This document shows, piece by piece, positions 36,467 to 48,075 of a stretch of 64,000 bases of DNA. Each line of letters opens with the position of its first letter. Positions within the stretch are counted from its first letter, which is position 1. The notes beneath the pieces were generated by a model. It was not told the DNA's origin, did not search any database, and worked only from the letters and a program-made list of their open reading frames with translations. The DNA comes from Cavia porcellus (lineage: Eukaryota > Chordata > Mammalia > Rodentia > Caviidae): positions 43,766,501 through 43,830,500 of the forward strand of contig NW_026947493.1 in assembly GCF_034190915.1 (NCBI RefSeq), given 5' to 3'. The position numbers were made by a program, and so were the translations under genes.

Positions 36467-36639
36467 GGTTCAATATTATCTTTGGTTTCAGGCATTCTCT
36501 GAAAGTCTTAGAATACAGGTGAGCAGGAGTACTACATAAAGACACCACATATACATTCTATAAAATTTGGAAAATATCAAACTATCTTCCATTCAAAGTT
36601 CCCAGAGAAACAATAATCAAAAATTACCCATCATACTAA

Positions 36640-36975
36640 TTTCCTTCTACTGCTATAACAAAGTACCACAGTTTAATGGCTTAAAACAAACAAATTCATT
36701 ATCTTTATGTTCTAGAGGTCAGTCTGACTCAGGTTTTTCAGGCTAAAATCAGTTGTCAGCAGGGCTGTGTTCATAGTGGAGGTTCCACTGGAAAACTAGT
36801 TTTTTGCCTTGTCCAATTCTAGGAAGCTGTTCATCTGCTTTAGCTTGTGGCACCTTTTTCATCTTCAAAGCCAGCAACTTGCATCTCTCTGATCATTCCT
36901 TCTTAGTCACATCTCTTTCTGTCTGTCTTCTGCCTCTCCTACATTTAAGGACCAAAGTGATTATATTGGGTATAT
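36640..36975 (-). mobile_element. MLT1/MaLR-like LTR, reverse, first part
   Basis: 'CTACTGCTATAACAAAGTACCACAGTTTAATGGCTTAAAACAAAC', 'TTCATCTTCAAAGCCAGCAACTT' and 'TTAAGGACCAAAGTGATTATATTGGG' follow the order of an ancient mammalian LTR. The sequence resumes at about 37525. Confidence 0.65.
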
Positions 36976-37524
36976 AGTAGACTCTGAAAATAGCAGGGAT
37001 TACATTCCGAGAATACCCCCAATTTATGAAAAATCGTGACTTTCAAATATGGCAAGAAAAAATGCCTGTAAATGCCTATTTTTATAGTTTAGATCCTAAA
37101 TATATTATATGTCCCATAGTATTGTAATTTAATTTAATACAATATTGTATTAATAAAACGTTAGAAGGTGCAGGGTTTTTGGCAGCATCTTAGGAAAATT
37201 AGGGCTTTAAGAAGAACAAAACTGAGATCACTTCATATAGCTACATGCACTACAAAAATTTATTATGATGTGGAAATGCTGATATAGCTTTCAGAGATGG
37301 GTTACAAGGCAGCAGCCAATCAACAGCAAGGAGAACTAAATAATGCTCTTGGATTGGCTACTTGCAAACCTCCACCAAAAAAGTGTTTTTAGAGGATGTC
37401 TGAGGTTTTCATGAAATTGCCAAGGTTTCAGAGAACAATTATTATTTAGATTCTAAGGAAAAATTCCAAATGATTGAGGCTGCGAACTCTAAACTGTGAC
37501 CTCTGTAGTGCCTACTGTACTTGA
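36976..37524. mobile_element. insertion splitting the LTR, possible pogo/Tigger-type MITE
   Basis: 'GCAGGGATTACATTCCGAGAATACCCCCAATTTATGAAAAATC' resembles the terminal part of Tigger/MER-type DNA transposons. It lies precisely between the two halves of an old LTR, so it is a later insertion. The family is unresolved. Confidence 0.4.
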
Positions 37525-37655
37525 ACAATCCAGGATAATTTATTTGCTCATAAGCATTTGTATCCTTAATTCCTGCTTGCCATGTAACATAATATATTTA
37601 CAGATTCTGAAGGTTCTAAAACATAGACATCTTTGGCAGGCATGTCATTATTTTA
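37525..37655 (-). mobile_element. MLT1/MaLR-like LTR, second part
   Basis: 'CCAGGATAATTTATTTGCTC', 'CTTAATTCCTGCTTGCCATGTAACATAATATATTTACAG' and 'AACATAGACATCTTTGG' continue the order broken at 36975. Confidence 0.65.
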
Positions 37656-37962
37656 TCACACCCATAATCCCCTATAATCAGAAACAATAATCATAAAATT
37701 TCACAATGTGACTTCCTATTTTTTTTAATGTTTGTGTATATTGAAATGAGTAATGTATGTAATAAACTATTCCTCCACTTTAAAATGAGATAATGTGCAT
37801 GGGGAATGGAATTTTTAGTAGATCAGGCTCTACATTCAGCTTAGCTAATAATCAGCAAGGCCACTTGGACTATAATGAGTGGAGACTAGAATCAATAAGG
37901 TATTTTTGAAAGAGTTTTCTGGTGCAATAGAGAAGTAAAAGTACAAAACAAACAGGTTTATT

Positions 37963-37981
37963 GAGATAAGGATGTGGAAAG
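37963..37981. repeat. left target-site duplication of HAL1-like copy B
   Basis: GAGATAAGGATGTGGAAAG, identical over 19 bp to 42136-42154. Confidence 0.95.
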
Positions 37982-38703
37982 ATGGCGGATAGATAACAGC
38001 TGGCTACAGAGGCTCCCTGAGATAGTCAATTTAGAATTCAACATAACACTGCGTGAGGAGCCCCGAACAGAGGGAGATGAATTCTCTCATCCCAAGAAGA
38101 AACTAAGGTGAGAAGAACCAATCAAACACACAGTCCCAGTGCTATTACTGGAACAGCTAAAGGTTCAGTGGTCCTGCCACAGTGGGCAACTTGCCGAGCC
38201 ATCTGAGGTCCCACCGCTTGGACTCACTGGAGGCGCAGTCACACTGAGGTCGGGGGTTGGCCAGCCGAACAGAGAGCTGAGCTGGCGGGGAGCCTGCATT
38301 GACCTGTGGTGAGTGACAGGAGCAGAGCCATTCCACAGAAAGGGGGGCTCCAGTGGATGACATTCTGGGGCTGAGCAGGATTGGCAAGTACAAGGGGCAG
38401 CAGTGACTTCAGTCAGTTGTTTCCTTCCCGAATGAGATTGGTGGAGTGAGTTAGGCCTGGGTAATGAGACCTGGATGAGACCCAGTAGGTTATCTGAAAT
38501 CAATTCCCTGTGGCAACAGTGCACACTAATGCAGTGAAGCCTCAGAAGTTTGACTGACCTGGAGGGGAGGGGCCAGCATACGCTGCCACTGTCTGCAACT
38601 CACTAGCACACTGCAGTGGGAAGGGGTCACCTAGGCAGCGTGCTTCAGAAAAATTGTTACCAAAAAAGAAAGAAACTGGGGCCTCTGGGAAGAAGCAAAA
38701 AAG
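37982..38703 (+). promoter_or_regulatory. L1-type 5' leader/internal promoter of copy B
   Basis: GC-rich relative to the tail. Its first 30 bases resemble the start of L1 5' UTRs, including an AAGATGGCGG YY1-type site at 37979-37988 that spans the duplication junction. Promoter activity is inferred from L1 biology. Confidence 0.6.
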
Positions 38704-39867
38704 ATGGGAAGAAGAAGCAACAACAAAAAGTCCCCAGGTCCCAACTCTGAGAACATTGACCCAAGACAGGTAAATACAAAGGAGAATGAGAACAGCAAAC
38801 AAGCAATATCAGGCACGACACTAGTGGACATAAAGAAATATCTTTGGGACCTCATAGACGAGTTCAAAAGGGAAATATTTAGCCAAGTAAAGCAAGATAT
38901 AAGGTGATTAATAGAAGAGATGCTAAGCACCCCTCAAGCAGACACAGACAGAAGAAGAGAGGAATTCAGATAAAGGAGAGAATCATTTGATGAAGAATAT
39001 AAACAAAATATAGAATACATGAAGCAGATTCAAAGAGATTACCAGGAAATTAAAAATTCCATGGAAAAGATGGGAAATCTCTTGAAAGAAACTAAGGATA
39101 GATTATCCAAACTGAAGGACAGTTTTGCAATGTGGGATTATGAAAGGGAAAACTTTTTAAAAATAATGAAACAAGCAGTAACAATACAAAGGCTAGAAGA
39201 CAACAAGAGGATCTACAACTTGAGAATAAAGAATGTGAATGAAAAAGCAGGGTTACAAATAAAGGAACTACAAAGGCTATTCACAGAAATAATTAAGGAA
39301 AACTTCCCAAACATAGGAAAAGGAAATGATATTCTGATGTATGAGGCATACAGAACTCCAGCCACCTACAACCAAAACAGAGCTACACCCAGGCATATAA
39401 TAATCAAGATCCCAGAAATTCAATATAAGAACAGAATATTAAAAGCTGTTAGAGACAAGAAACTAGTCACCTAAAAAGGAAGGTCCATCAGAATAATGGC
39501 AGACTTCTCGACACAAACCATCAAGTCAAGAAGAGGCTAGAGTGAAATATTCCAAGCCCTGAAAGAAAATAACCTCCAACCCAGATTGAAATACTCTGCT
39601 AAACTGTCTCTATAAATTAAGGAAGAAACAAGATGCTTCCAAGACAAAGAGGAACTTGGGAAATTCACAACCACAAATCCAACTCTATAGAGAACACTGC
39701 AGGGCATTCTAGAGAGAGAGAAAAGTACTAGGATTCCAGGAACAGTGGCAAGAGAGGCCTCAATGAATGGAACAGAAAACAGAATGAAGAAGATAAGCAG
39801 ACAACTGATGGTTAAGAAAAAAGAGCATAACAGAAATGAGGCAGAGAAGGTTGGTTATAATCTCTAA
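38704..39867 (+). pseudogene. L1-type ORF1 in copy B, one continuous frame with six stops
   Basis: From ATG 38704 to the terminal TAA at 39865-39867 is 387 codons plus stop, with no net frameshift. It has in-frame stops at 38905, 38971, 39472, 39538, 39613 and 39688. Order: basic N terminus (MGRRSNNKKSPG), coiled-coil-like region with 'IKNSMEKMGNLLKETKDRL', RRM-like region ('LRIKNVNEKAG', 'EAYRTPATYNQNRATPRHI' and 'KNRILKAVRDKK'), and C-terminal domain ('FQDKEELGKF' and 'LQGILERE'). It would encode an RNA-binding chaperone. It runs about 50 codons longer than human L1 ORF1p because of a basic C-terminal extension. Confidence 0.9.
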
Positions 39868-41137
39868 TATACATGGCCTTGATACACTAAATTAAAAAAA
39901 AGAACCCCATGTGGAGTAGATCAGGAGGCAGGGTCCACTGAGACGCTATTTATAGGAAATATAATTAACATGAAAAATAGTACATGGACTGAAATTCAAA
40001 TACGAGAAAACAATGCTCTATGTGACAGAGAACCAGAGAGTAATAGAGGCAACTAGACCAGTATTGTGGATAGGTTGGAAAGACAGGTAAAGGAATACAG
40101 TTAGAGATCAAGTCCAGGAGAGAGAAGGTTTGGAACCACTTAGGTAAATAGCAGGTTGCCCCAGCCCCACGCCAATTTAAAACCAAGGGTCTTGGTCAGA
40201 CCCAAAAATGCACAGTGTAGCCTGGGGAAGTGAAAGGGGAGGGGGAGACTTAAAAAAGATGGCAGAAGATATTGTTAATAGTGTATCAGGATTTAAAACC
40301 TACATTACTTGCACCACTCTGCTTAGATAGGTTTTATTCTTTTTTTGGATAGATTTTATTCTGTCCCAGTGTGTCTACTTGCATTAGATTTGAGGGCACA
40401 GACAACTATCCCCAAAGCATCAGGATATAGCACAGTAATCATCTTTAATTTCCTATTACTTAATCTGAAGCCCTGTATGACTTTTACTGTTTTATGATAA
40501 CTGATCTTAGTTAAATCTGGTTTGTTTGATTGCTGTTTAATAGCGACAGATTTTATTCAAAACTGATATGATTGAAAGCATCAAGTCTGAGAGTATAGAC
40601 AACTACACCGACGATGACAAGACTCTACGATACACATTCTGGTTTGGTAATTGCCTGCTTTAGAAGTTTTATACTATATGCAAGGTTGTGTTTTTATTAA
40701 TACTGTTATGTACTGATATATTCAATTATATTATGTCTGATGATATAGCCAATTCCATTGAAGATAACAAGAGACAACACAGGAACCATGGTAGAACTCC
40801 TCGTACAATGGTTTTATATGTCTTTTTCGTTTCTTGTGTCTATAGGAATATGTTTTGTTTTGTCTTGCTTTGTTTTGTTCTTCCTTCTAATATAGAAAGG
40901 ATAGAAATACATGTTAAGACTCATGCATGTGTAGAACCTATTAACTGTTTATGAGTACTGATCTTATGACACATGATGAAATGAACAGATACTTTGAAGA
41001 AAAAGAGACACTAAAGTACCCAGTGCTGATCCTGAAGTGTCATAATGTGACAGCTAGCAATAGTATTATTCTTTGTTCAGAATGATATTAGCCCGCTTGT
41101 GTTTGTTCAATCTCAACATAATTGAACATATGGATAA

Positions 41138-42130
41138 CTGCATGCATGTTTAAGTGTATAGGATTGATAACCATATTTCTAAGTTTTGTTGGATAGTTGA
41201 ACAGAACTGGTTGCAGTCTCACTGTTTGAATCCCCACTTAATACGCTCCACTTTAGTATCTTGAATAACTATTTGTAAGAGGACAATCTGTAATCATCAA
41301 CTAGTGATTTCTTACTGTTTTTTTTTTCTTTGAAACTATGTATTATTTCTAACTGTGGGAATAATAAAACCCAAAATGTGTAATTGTCATTGTACAAAAG
41401 AAAAGAAAGTGCTCTAAAGGTTATAACTGCATATATGTTTAAGTGTTTAGATAACCATATTACTGAGTTTTTTTTGATCATTGAACAAAACTGTTTGCAC
41501 TCTCACTGTTTGAAAGTCCACTTTATATGCTACAATTTTGTAACTTGAACAACTATTTCTAAGATGAGAATATGTAATCTATTAACTAGTGATTTCTTAC
41601 TGTTTATTTTTTAAATTTTGTATTACTTGTACCCTTTTTCTGTTTTTTTCTTTTTCTCCTTAAATAAAAAAAAAGAAAGCATGTATTATTTCTACCTGTT
41701 TTCTGTTTTGTTTAGTCTTTATTTAAATTAAATTTTAAAAAAAGGCACTACAGTACCCAGGGCTGATCCCAGAGTGTCATGATGTGAAATCCAGCAATAC
41801 TATTATTCTTTGTTCAGAATGACTTTAGCCTGCTTGAGTTTGTTTAATCCCAACATAAATGAAGATATAGATAACTGCATGTATGTTTAAGTGTATAGGA
41901 TTGAAAACCATATTCCTAAGTTTTTGTTGGGTAGTTGAACAGAACTGTTTGCAGTCTTGCTGTTTGAATTCCCACTTTATATGTTCCACTTTTGTATCTT
42001 GAACAACTATTTGTAAAAGGACAGAATGTAAACATTAACTAGTGATTTCTTACTGTTTTTTTTCTCTGAATGTATGTATTATTTCTACCCATTTTCTGTT
42101 TTGTGTAGTCTTTCTTTAAATAAAATTTAA
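41138..42130 (+). repeat. repeated 3'-end units within copy B tail
   Basis: The anchor CTGCATGNATGTTTAAGTG begins at 41138, 41427 and 41875, each followed by TTGAACA(G/A)AACTG, CACTGTTTGAA, AACTATTT(G/C)TAA and ACTAGTGATTTCTTACTGTTT. A longer match pairs 41007-41140 with 41744-41877 (offset 737). AATAAA occurs at 41663 (followed by nine As) and again at the true end (42119). Confidence 0.88.
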
Positions 42131-42135
42131 AAAAA

Positions 42136-42154
42136 GAGATAAGGATGTGGAAAG
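42136..42154. repeat. right target-site duplication of copy B
   Basis: Identical to 37963-37981. Confidence 0.95.
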
Positions 42155-42954
42155 GAGCACACAACCCATGGCTGTTGTGCTGTTTCCTCTGACTGGAATA
42201 TGGGGGTACAGAATTTATGTAACTTTTGAGCTGGGGGTGGTGCTTAAGGTGGGCATTGATGATGGGCAAGGAGCTGACTGGAATTTTCTTCATGGGCAGA
42301 CAGGAAGGGGAGTTGCAATTAAGGCTGAGGAAGAAGCAGGAAATGGTATGCAGTCCTGCTTTGGCCTTCCGCCATATTAGACCACCACCATAACTGCACA
42401 CTAATTTATTCTAGGGCCAAACTTTTTCAATTTTTTTTCTCACCCAGATGCCAATGGAAATGAAATGAGTGTATTACTGTATGTTGACTCATGAGTTGAT
42501 CAACTTTTACCAGATAATGAAAGTTTTCTTTCTGGGAAGAATCAGGGATTTGTGTTCTAATAAAAACAGGAACTACTGGCAGTCAGGTAGCCTGGACACG
42601 TTTTCACTTGTAACGTGACCTACTAATCATGCCTCAGCCTCCTGAGCTCTTTGAAAAGAAGAAAATGTGTTTATATATGTTCTAATAATTTGTGCCTGAC
42701 TTGTAAATTATTTACTTTCTCCTTACAAGATTACAGAAGTGTAAATAATAGTGCATTTTCTCATGGTAGGTCACTTGTGACTCATCATCAAAGATTTTAC
42801 AGGAGTGGCTTTCCTACTTAGAGACTACTCCAAGTAGAAATTTGAAAACAGTTAATGCAGTTCATACTCTGAAGAAGTTTTAAAATGGCAAAAAATCTGT
42901 GAATAATCAAATCAATCAAGAATATCATTAGGAGTTTACTTTGGGTAACAATTT

Positions 42955-43140
42955 TAACTACAAAAGGCTATGGTATTTTGTCATTTATAAAGTACCTGTT
43001 CTCAAAACACTTTAAATCACTCAATCATCGTATTATCTCTTTAAACAGAGGTAGTAAGAGACATTTTGGCAAAGTTTAACTATCTGGTGGTGAGGCAGTA
43101 GAGTCTTTTATTCCAATCTGATTCCTACCATTTTTCTCAT
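42955..43140. repeat. MIR-like remnant
   Basis: 'AAATCACTCAATCATCGTATTATCTCTTTAAACAGAGGTAG' then 'GGTGAGGCAGTAGAGTC' fit the decayed core and flank of a MIR. Confidence 0.4.
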
Positions 43141-43508
43141 ATCTTTAGGTCCAAAGTTCCAAACCAAGCAATGCTGAGTAATAATAATAATGCTGTCTGC
43201 CCATGAAGAAAATTCCAATCAGCTCCTTGCGCGTCAGAGTTGGGCAGAGTTAGATGTGTAATTCACACCATCCCAAAAATTCATTGATAAGTGACAAGGT
43301 GTCTTCTTGGCCCTTGAGGTTTAGGTAAAATGGAATCAATTCTCCAATTCCAAGGCTTGTGGCTGATTTCTAGAAATCTCTAGGTAGTTTTCATTCTTAA
43401 AGCCACCTCTGGCTCCAAACTTTTGTATCTTCAATTTATGGATTATTGCAGTGCCCATATGTTTTGCTATTTCTTTTTGGCAATTTAGGTGCTTTCCCAG
43501 TCTGTAGA

Positions 43509-43612
43509 CTCTCTCTCTCTGTCTCTGTCTCTGTCTCTCTGTCTCTCTGTCTGTCTGTCTCTCTCTACCTCTCCCTCTTTCCCTCTCTCCCTCTCTCCCT
43601 CTCTGTCTCTCT
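43509..43612 (+). repeat. (TC)n/(TCTG)n/(CCCTCT)n microsatellite
   Basis: Compound pyrimidine repeat beginning CTCTCTCTCTGTCTCTGTC and ending near CTCTCTTCC. Confidence 0.97.
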
Positions 43613-43999
43613 TCCTAGGAGGTGCTTGACTGTACGTCAGTAGATTTGACTGAAGATTTCAGGGAAATACATGAGACTGGTGATTTTATGAAGAGAATTT
43701 TTCTCAGTCTCTCTAACGTCACCAAGTGCTCCAGTTTCGTATTACTTACTCATCTCCTGCTCTCCTCCTAACCAAATAGGCCTAACCAAATTCCTCTGGT
43801 TTTGTCAGGGACAATGCGTTGGCCATTTCATGATGGCCTCAGTGCTTTCTCATCATCCTCAAGTGCTTCCTTCCTCCAAATGCCTTATCAAGGTATTTCT
43901 CCAGGCACTTTTTCTTCCTGAGAGGAATTCTGGTAAGATAATAAAAATCTCAGTCCTGTATAATTTATTTTTCAGCTCTATTGTTTTCAGCTCAGGGAA

Positions 44000-44960
44000 G
44001 ACTGTTTCTTTCATTCAACAAATATTTTTTTGTGTACTTCTTTCATGTCATGCTATTTTATGTCAGACACAACTGGGAACACAACAGGGTATTAGAGAGA
44101 ATCCTGGCCCTCAAGGAGTTTCAGTCTTCTGGAGGAGATATGCTTTAAACACATAATGATACAAATAATTTATTAATAGCTGTGGTAAATGCCACAAAGG
44201 AGAATCTCTAATATTATCTGGGAGGGTGAGGTAGTGGTGAAAAGGGGTTAAGGGTGAGATAAGGTTTCTCTCATGACATTAAGTTTGCCCAAGGTTAGAA
44301 AGACTGGTTTATTCCTAGGTCAATGTTTTTTCCTCCTTTTGTAAATTCTACCTCTCAATAGGTAGAAATACAACATTTATTGAATTTCTGTCCAGAATTA
44401 ATTTATTATTTCAACAAAAATTTAACAAGGGGCTTTTATTCACCTTGTACTGTGCTAAGAGTACATGGAATTTATAGTTTGGTGTGAGTGTGTGTGTGTA
44501 TGTGCATATGTGTGTGTTTCACTGAAAAAACCTTTATAAAAATAAAGAATTATGATAAATTTAGACAGTGTGAAATGAAGTAACTAAAAACAGGTGGCAA
44601 GACAAATGGTCAGGGAAGGCCTTGCCATAAAGCAGGCTCTCAAGCAGAGCCCTGGGTAGTGAGGAGCATGCTAAAGAGGGTGTTTCACCAATGGAATGGT
44701 ATGTTCAAAGGCTCTGATGCAGAAATAGCACTGCTGTTTTTTTCTGACCACAGAAAAAGGTGAGTGAAGCTATGGCAAATAAATGAGAGGAATGGGGGTA
44801 GAAGATTGTTGGTGAGAAACCAGGGCCCCATTTAAGTAGTTTTTTCCCCAGAGTAAAATGGAGCTGTAAGTGGGGGAGTGACTTATTTATGTTTCAAAAA
44901 ATCCTTGTAGGTGTAGGTCATAGAATAGATTTTTAAAGGGTTTTATAGTAAGTAATCTAG
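44000..44960 (+). repeat. ancient interspersed repeat, L2-like (same type as 7600-8190)
   Basis: 'TTCATTCAACAAATATTTTTTTGTG', 'GAATCCTGGCCCTCAAGGAGTTTCAG' and 'GGTCAGGGAAGGCC' are recognisable old mammalian repeat phrases. Family uncertain. Confidence 0.45.
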
Positions 44961-44984
44961 GCATCTATTGATACAGAATTGGTT

Positions 44985-45260
44985 GTAAATTATAATTATA
45001 CAATGTAATCCTATGAAACCATTAAAAATGGTGGCAGGTGTATGTGTGACATGGAAAGATGTCTACATTATAGCAACTGGGGAAAAAAACCAAGTTACAA
45101 TATAATGTGTGCATTGTTATTTTTCTTTTTCAGCATGAAAAGATCTAAACAAAAATACTCTTATGGTTAATTTTTGGATAGTAGCCAACTAGAGATTTTT
45201 TTTTGAATTCTTTATGTTTCCTAGTTTTTCCACCTAAAAAATTTAAAAAAAGGCATGTAA
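44985..45260 (+). mobile_element. old L1M 3' fragment
   Basis: 'ATACAATGTAATCCTATGAAACCATTAAAAATGGTGGCAGG' and an A-rich end match old L1 ORF2/3' regions. Confidence 0.5.
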
Positions 45261-45269
45261 CACTAAGTT

Positions 45270-47000
45270 TAGTAAACAGTAGATCAGAATATAGCCTGAC
45301 AGAGGAAACATTTCAATACGATTTTGTGGCATTTTCACTTTTAATTGTTATATTGCCTGTTTGATAACGTGAATATTTTGTTGCACATTTTAAATGTTAT
45401 TCCATAAGGAAAACCAAAAATGTGATTACACTATGTAAGTTTTCTCAAAATTAAAGTTCATAGAATTTTTCTTTCTCTGCATGTATCAAGGTCTTTGATC
45501 TCATTATTTTCTCAGAAACAATGTGAAGTTCTCTCCCACTTATGTGGGGACTTTTGTGAGTGCTTCTGAACGTGCTGTCTTGTTTCAGTTTTTGAATTAG
45601 AGCTAGAAAATATTTTTAGTATTATTCCATTTAAAAGTTGCAATAAAAACAATTTGAAAAATAGCAAACTGAGACTGCATGGAATATATCTGAACTCCAG
45701 ATTTTTTTATGAGTCATTGTTTCTCTATTTTTACTCTGAAATCACTGCATAATTCTAGATTTGCACTATTCTTTTTATTCACAATTTTCACCATGGAGTG
45801 AAGCTGTGAGTCCTTCAAATATCAGCATTCCTATAACAGTAGCACATCTGACCGGGAAATGTGGTTTTCTTATTGTGACTATGTGGATTTTAGTTTCCTG
45901 CAATCATGGACTTTCTGATTTCCCTTTGTTAATTTCCGAGGCATCTTCTAAATTTAAAATTTCAAGTCATCTTTTACAACAGTAGATTGCTATAAATATA
46001 ATGTCTTTTCACTTGCATTCTTGCAAAAACTGAATGTTATTTATTTTTGCTTGTGGTTCATTACCATCTTTTGACATGGCTTTCTGTCACTATTGTGGAA
46101 AACAGCTTAGATTTCCTAGATCTTCTGATGATCCGTGTCCATAACAATTCTAAATAAACTGTGGAAAAGATGTATATCTTACTAATTATCTGCAGGAAAA
46201 AATATGAATAAAAAGCTATTTTTATACTAGGCAGACTCAATACTTTCAGATATAGGCAGAGCCATAGACATAGTCCTCCATTTGGCTGAAGTATTGGCAC
46301 ACTCTCAATTCTTGCTTTCATAATACATTTTGTTTTTAATACATAGCCATTGGTATGTTATTATTTGAATACACAGGTTATCAAATTATTTGAAAACAGC
46401 TTGCTTTCTTATTTTTTTCTTCTTTTGGCAAAACCATTTACTACTGCTATTTGGTAGAGCAGGGGTACACTTTGGCACATATGATCCTAATGATGAATTC
46501 TGATCTTAGTAAAGGTTGTATTAGTCATAACAATGAAGTTTTCATAAATTACATTTAAAAAATACTCATATTTCATAAAAATATATTTCTAGACCATGCA
46601 GCCACAGAAGTACTATATACTGTGTTCATCTCGGATCTCAGTAATAGCCAATAACATTTTAAAAATGTTTTATGATTTTTTAAAGTGCTCTCATATCATT
46701 ATGAATAAAGTTTCTAGAGTTATCCTAAAACTTTAGGTGGTAGATATGCTAGGAAAAAGAAGTAGTAGCTATGGATTACCTTTTGAAAGACAAACTTCTC
46801 AGTTGCCATAACAAGTTCTAAAGACCAAAGGACATAGATTCACTATCCTTGTAATTGCTGATAGTCAAAAATAACAAGCAGGTTTTTAGTTAAATGGACA
46901 AGCACACATGAACTACATAGTATTTGAAGTTGTGTCAGCAACTTGCACAATATAGACATGGTTAAAATTAACTGTTGCTTTTCAGTAGAGGTTCACACTA
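45270..47000. other. intergenic, no gene recognised
   Basis: Very AT-rich, with no clear repeat or exon. Confidence 0.5.
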
Positions 47001-47007
47001 AAATAAT

Positions 47008-47148
47008 GTTTTCTTTGAGACAGAGCCTCTCTATGTAGTGCAGACTGGCCTTGAAGTTGTTTATGTAGCCCAGCTGACCTCATAGCAATGCTCCTGTCTT
47101 GGCCTTCTGGGTGCTGAGATTACAGGTGTGTGCGACCACGCCCAAAAA
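47008..47148 (-). repeat. B1 SINE, reverse
   Basis: 'GAGACAGAGCCTCTCTATGTAGTG', 'AGCCCAGCTGACCTCATAG' and 'GGTGCTGAGATTACAGGTGTGTGCGACCACGCCC'. Confidence 0.9.
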
Positions 47149-47299
47149 AATAATTTTTAAACACCTAGTCACAGTACAGTTATGGAAATAACAAGAAGAG
47201 AACAATAAGTTTTGACAAGAAGGATCAAAGAAAGCTTTATAGTGGGGTAGTATTTTATGTAAATCTTATAAAAATGAATCCTTTAAAAACAACAACAAA

Positions 47300-47830
47300 A
47301 AAAGAAACTACCTGAGTGGAGTTGTTCTTCCAACAGATCTGCTTCATTCCAGTGATGCTGTAATAGTCAAAGTATTTTAGAAATTGTCTCTGGACCTTGT
47401 TTTGCATCCGTGATGCAAATGATCAATTCCGCTTCATTATGGTCACAGTTTTTTCAGCAGACTGCCCTTTGGTTGGCTTAAAGGTGTTAGGGAATTTGCA
47501 GACATTGGTCTAAGGGAGGTTTTTGTCTGCCATTGAGCCTAAAGACTTGTAGAAGTCAGAAACATTTGTTAGTGTGAAAAAGGCAGGTTTGTCTTCCATG
47601 GAAATATGTTTTCCTTGATCAGGATCTTCAGCAATTTTCATTGAACTCTGCTACATAGAAAAAATATGAGAAGGAGAATCTGCTTTTATTTTGCACACAG
47701 TGTAAGCAATCCTGTCTTCTTAGAGAAGCACTTGTTGAAATTAGGAAACCAGGAATAGACCATAAGCTACTTGTCTTTGCTGTTGAAGGCCATGGATCTC
47801 ATTCATCCTGCCACAGGGACACACTTAAAT
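47300..47830 (-). pseudogene. possible processed pseudogene, source unidentified
   Basis: The reverse strand has coding-like segments without repeat character. One frame over about 47650-47510 reads 'KHISMEDKPAFFTLTN' then 'DFYKSLGSMADKNL', followed by a stop. A later segment includes 'FDYYSITGMKQI'. Stops and shifts separate them, and I see no splice sites. I could not identify a parent gene, so this may be a chance frame. Confidence 0.25.
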
Positions 47831-48075
47831 AGTATAAGCACCAAGAACCCAGAAGATCCCGCCTTAAATGTGGGTAACATAGTTTTATTGCAAAAGGCAG
47901 TTTTTTCCACCAAAAATAATCTATCACATTAATGCTGTTAATTTGAATTTCATTCATTTTATAGTTTTGTCTGAATTTAGTTTGCAAATTTATTTTAGTA
48001 TAAGAATGTATAAGAACTTTAAACATAAGGTATTGTGAATTGTTTTAAGTTTTACATTTTTCAACAGTAGATTAG

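Larger units (their letters stand above)
35926..36530 (+). mobile_element. Tigger (pogo-type) DNA transposon, 5' part
   Basis: Begins 'AGTAGTCCTCCTTATCTGTGGTTTTAC', the typical Tigger terminal region. It is broken by an ID SINE (36015-36105) and resumes with 'GAAATCTCTCACTGTTCTGC'. The transposase start is visible at 36305 (ATG, MAQKYKCNNAGKSDM...), followed by a stop after about 24 codons. A TG/CA microsatellite follows. It is an old, inactive copy. Confidence 0.82.
37982..42135 (+). mobile_element. HAL1-like (ORF1-only L1) element, copy B, full length
   Basis: A 4,154-bp insertion bounded by a perfect 19-bp target-site duplication. Order: an L1-type 5' leader beginning ATGGCGGATAGATAACAGCTGG (after AAG shared with the duplication), ORF1 (38704-39867), then a 2.27-kb tail ending in AATAAAATTTAAAAAAA. 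No endonuclease or reverse transcriptase sequence is present, so it must have been mobilised by L1 proteins supplied in trans. The tail contains repeated 3'-end units (separate entry). Together these features define a half-L1 type element. Confidence 0.92.

Noticed and set aside
41138..42130. CRISPR-like array because of three spaced repeats
   Set aside because: The units are long (over 200 bp), unevenly spaced, diverged, and inside a retrotransposon tail of a mammalian genome.
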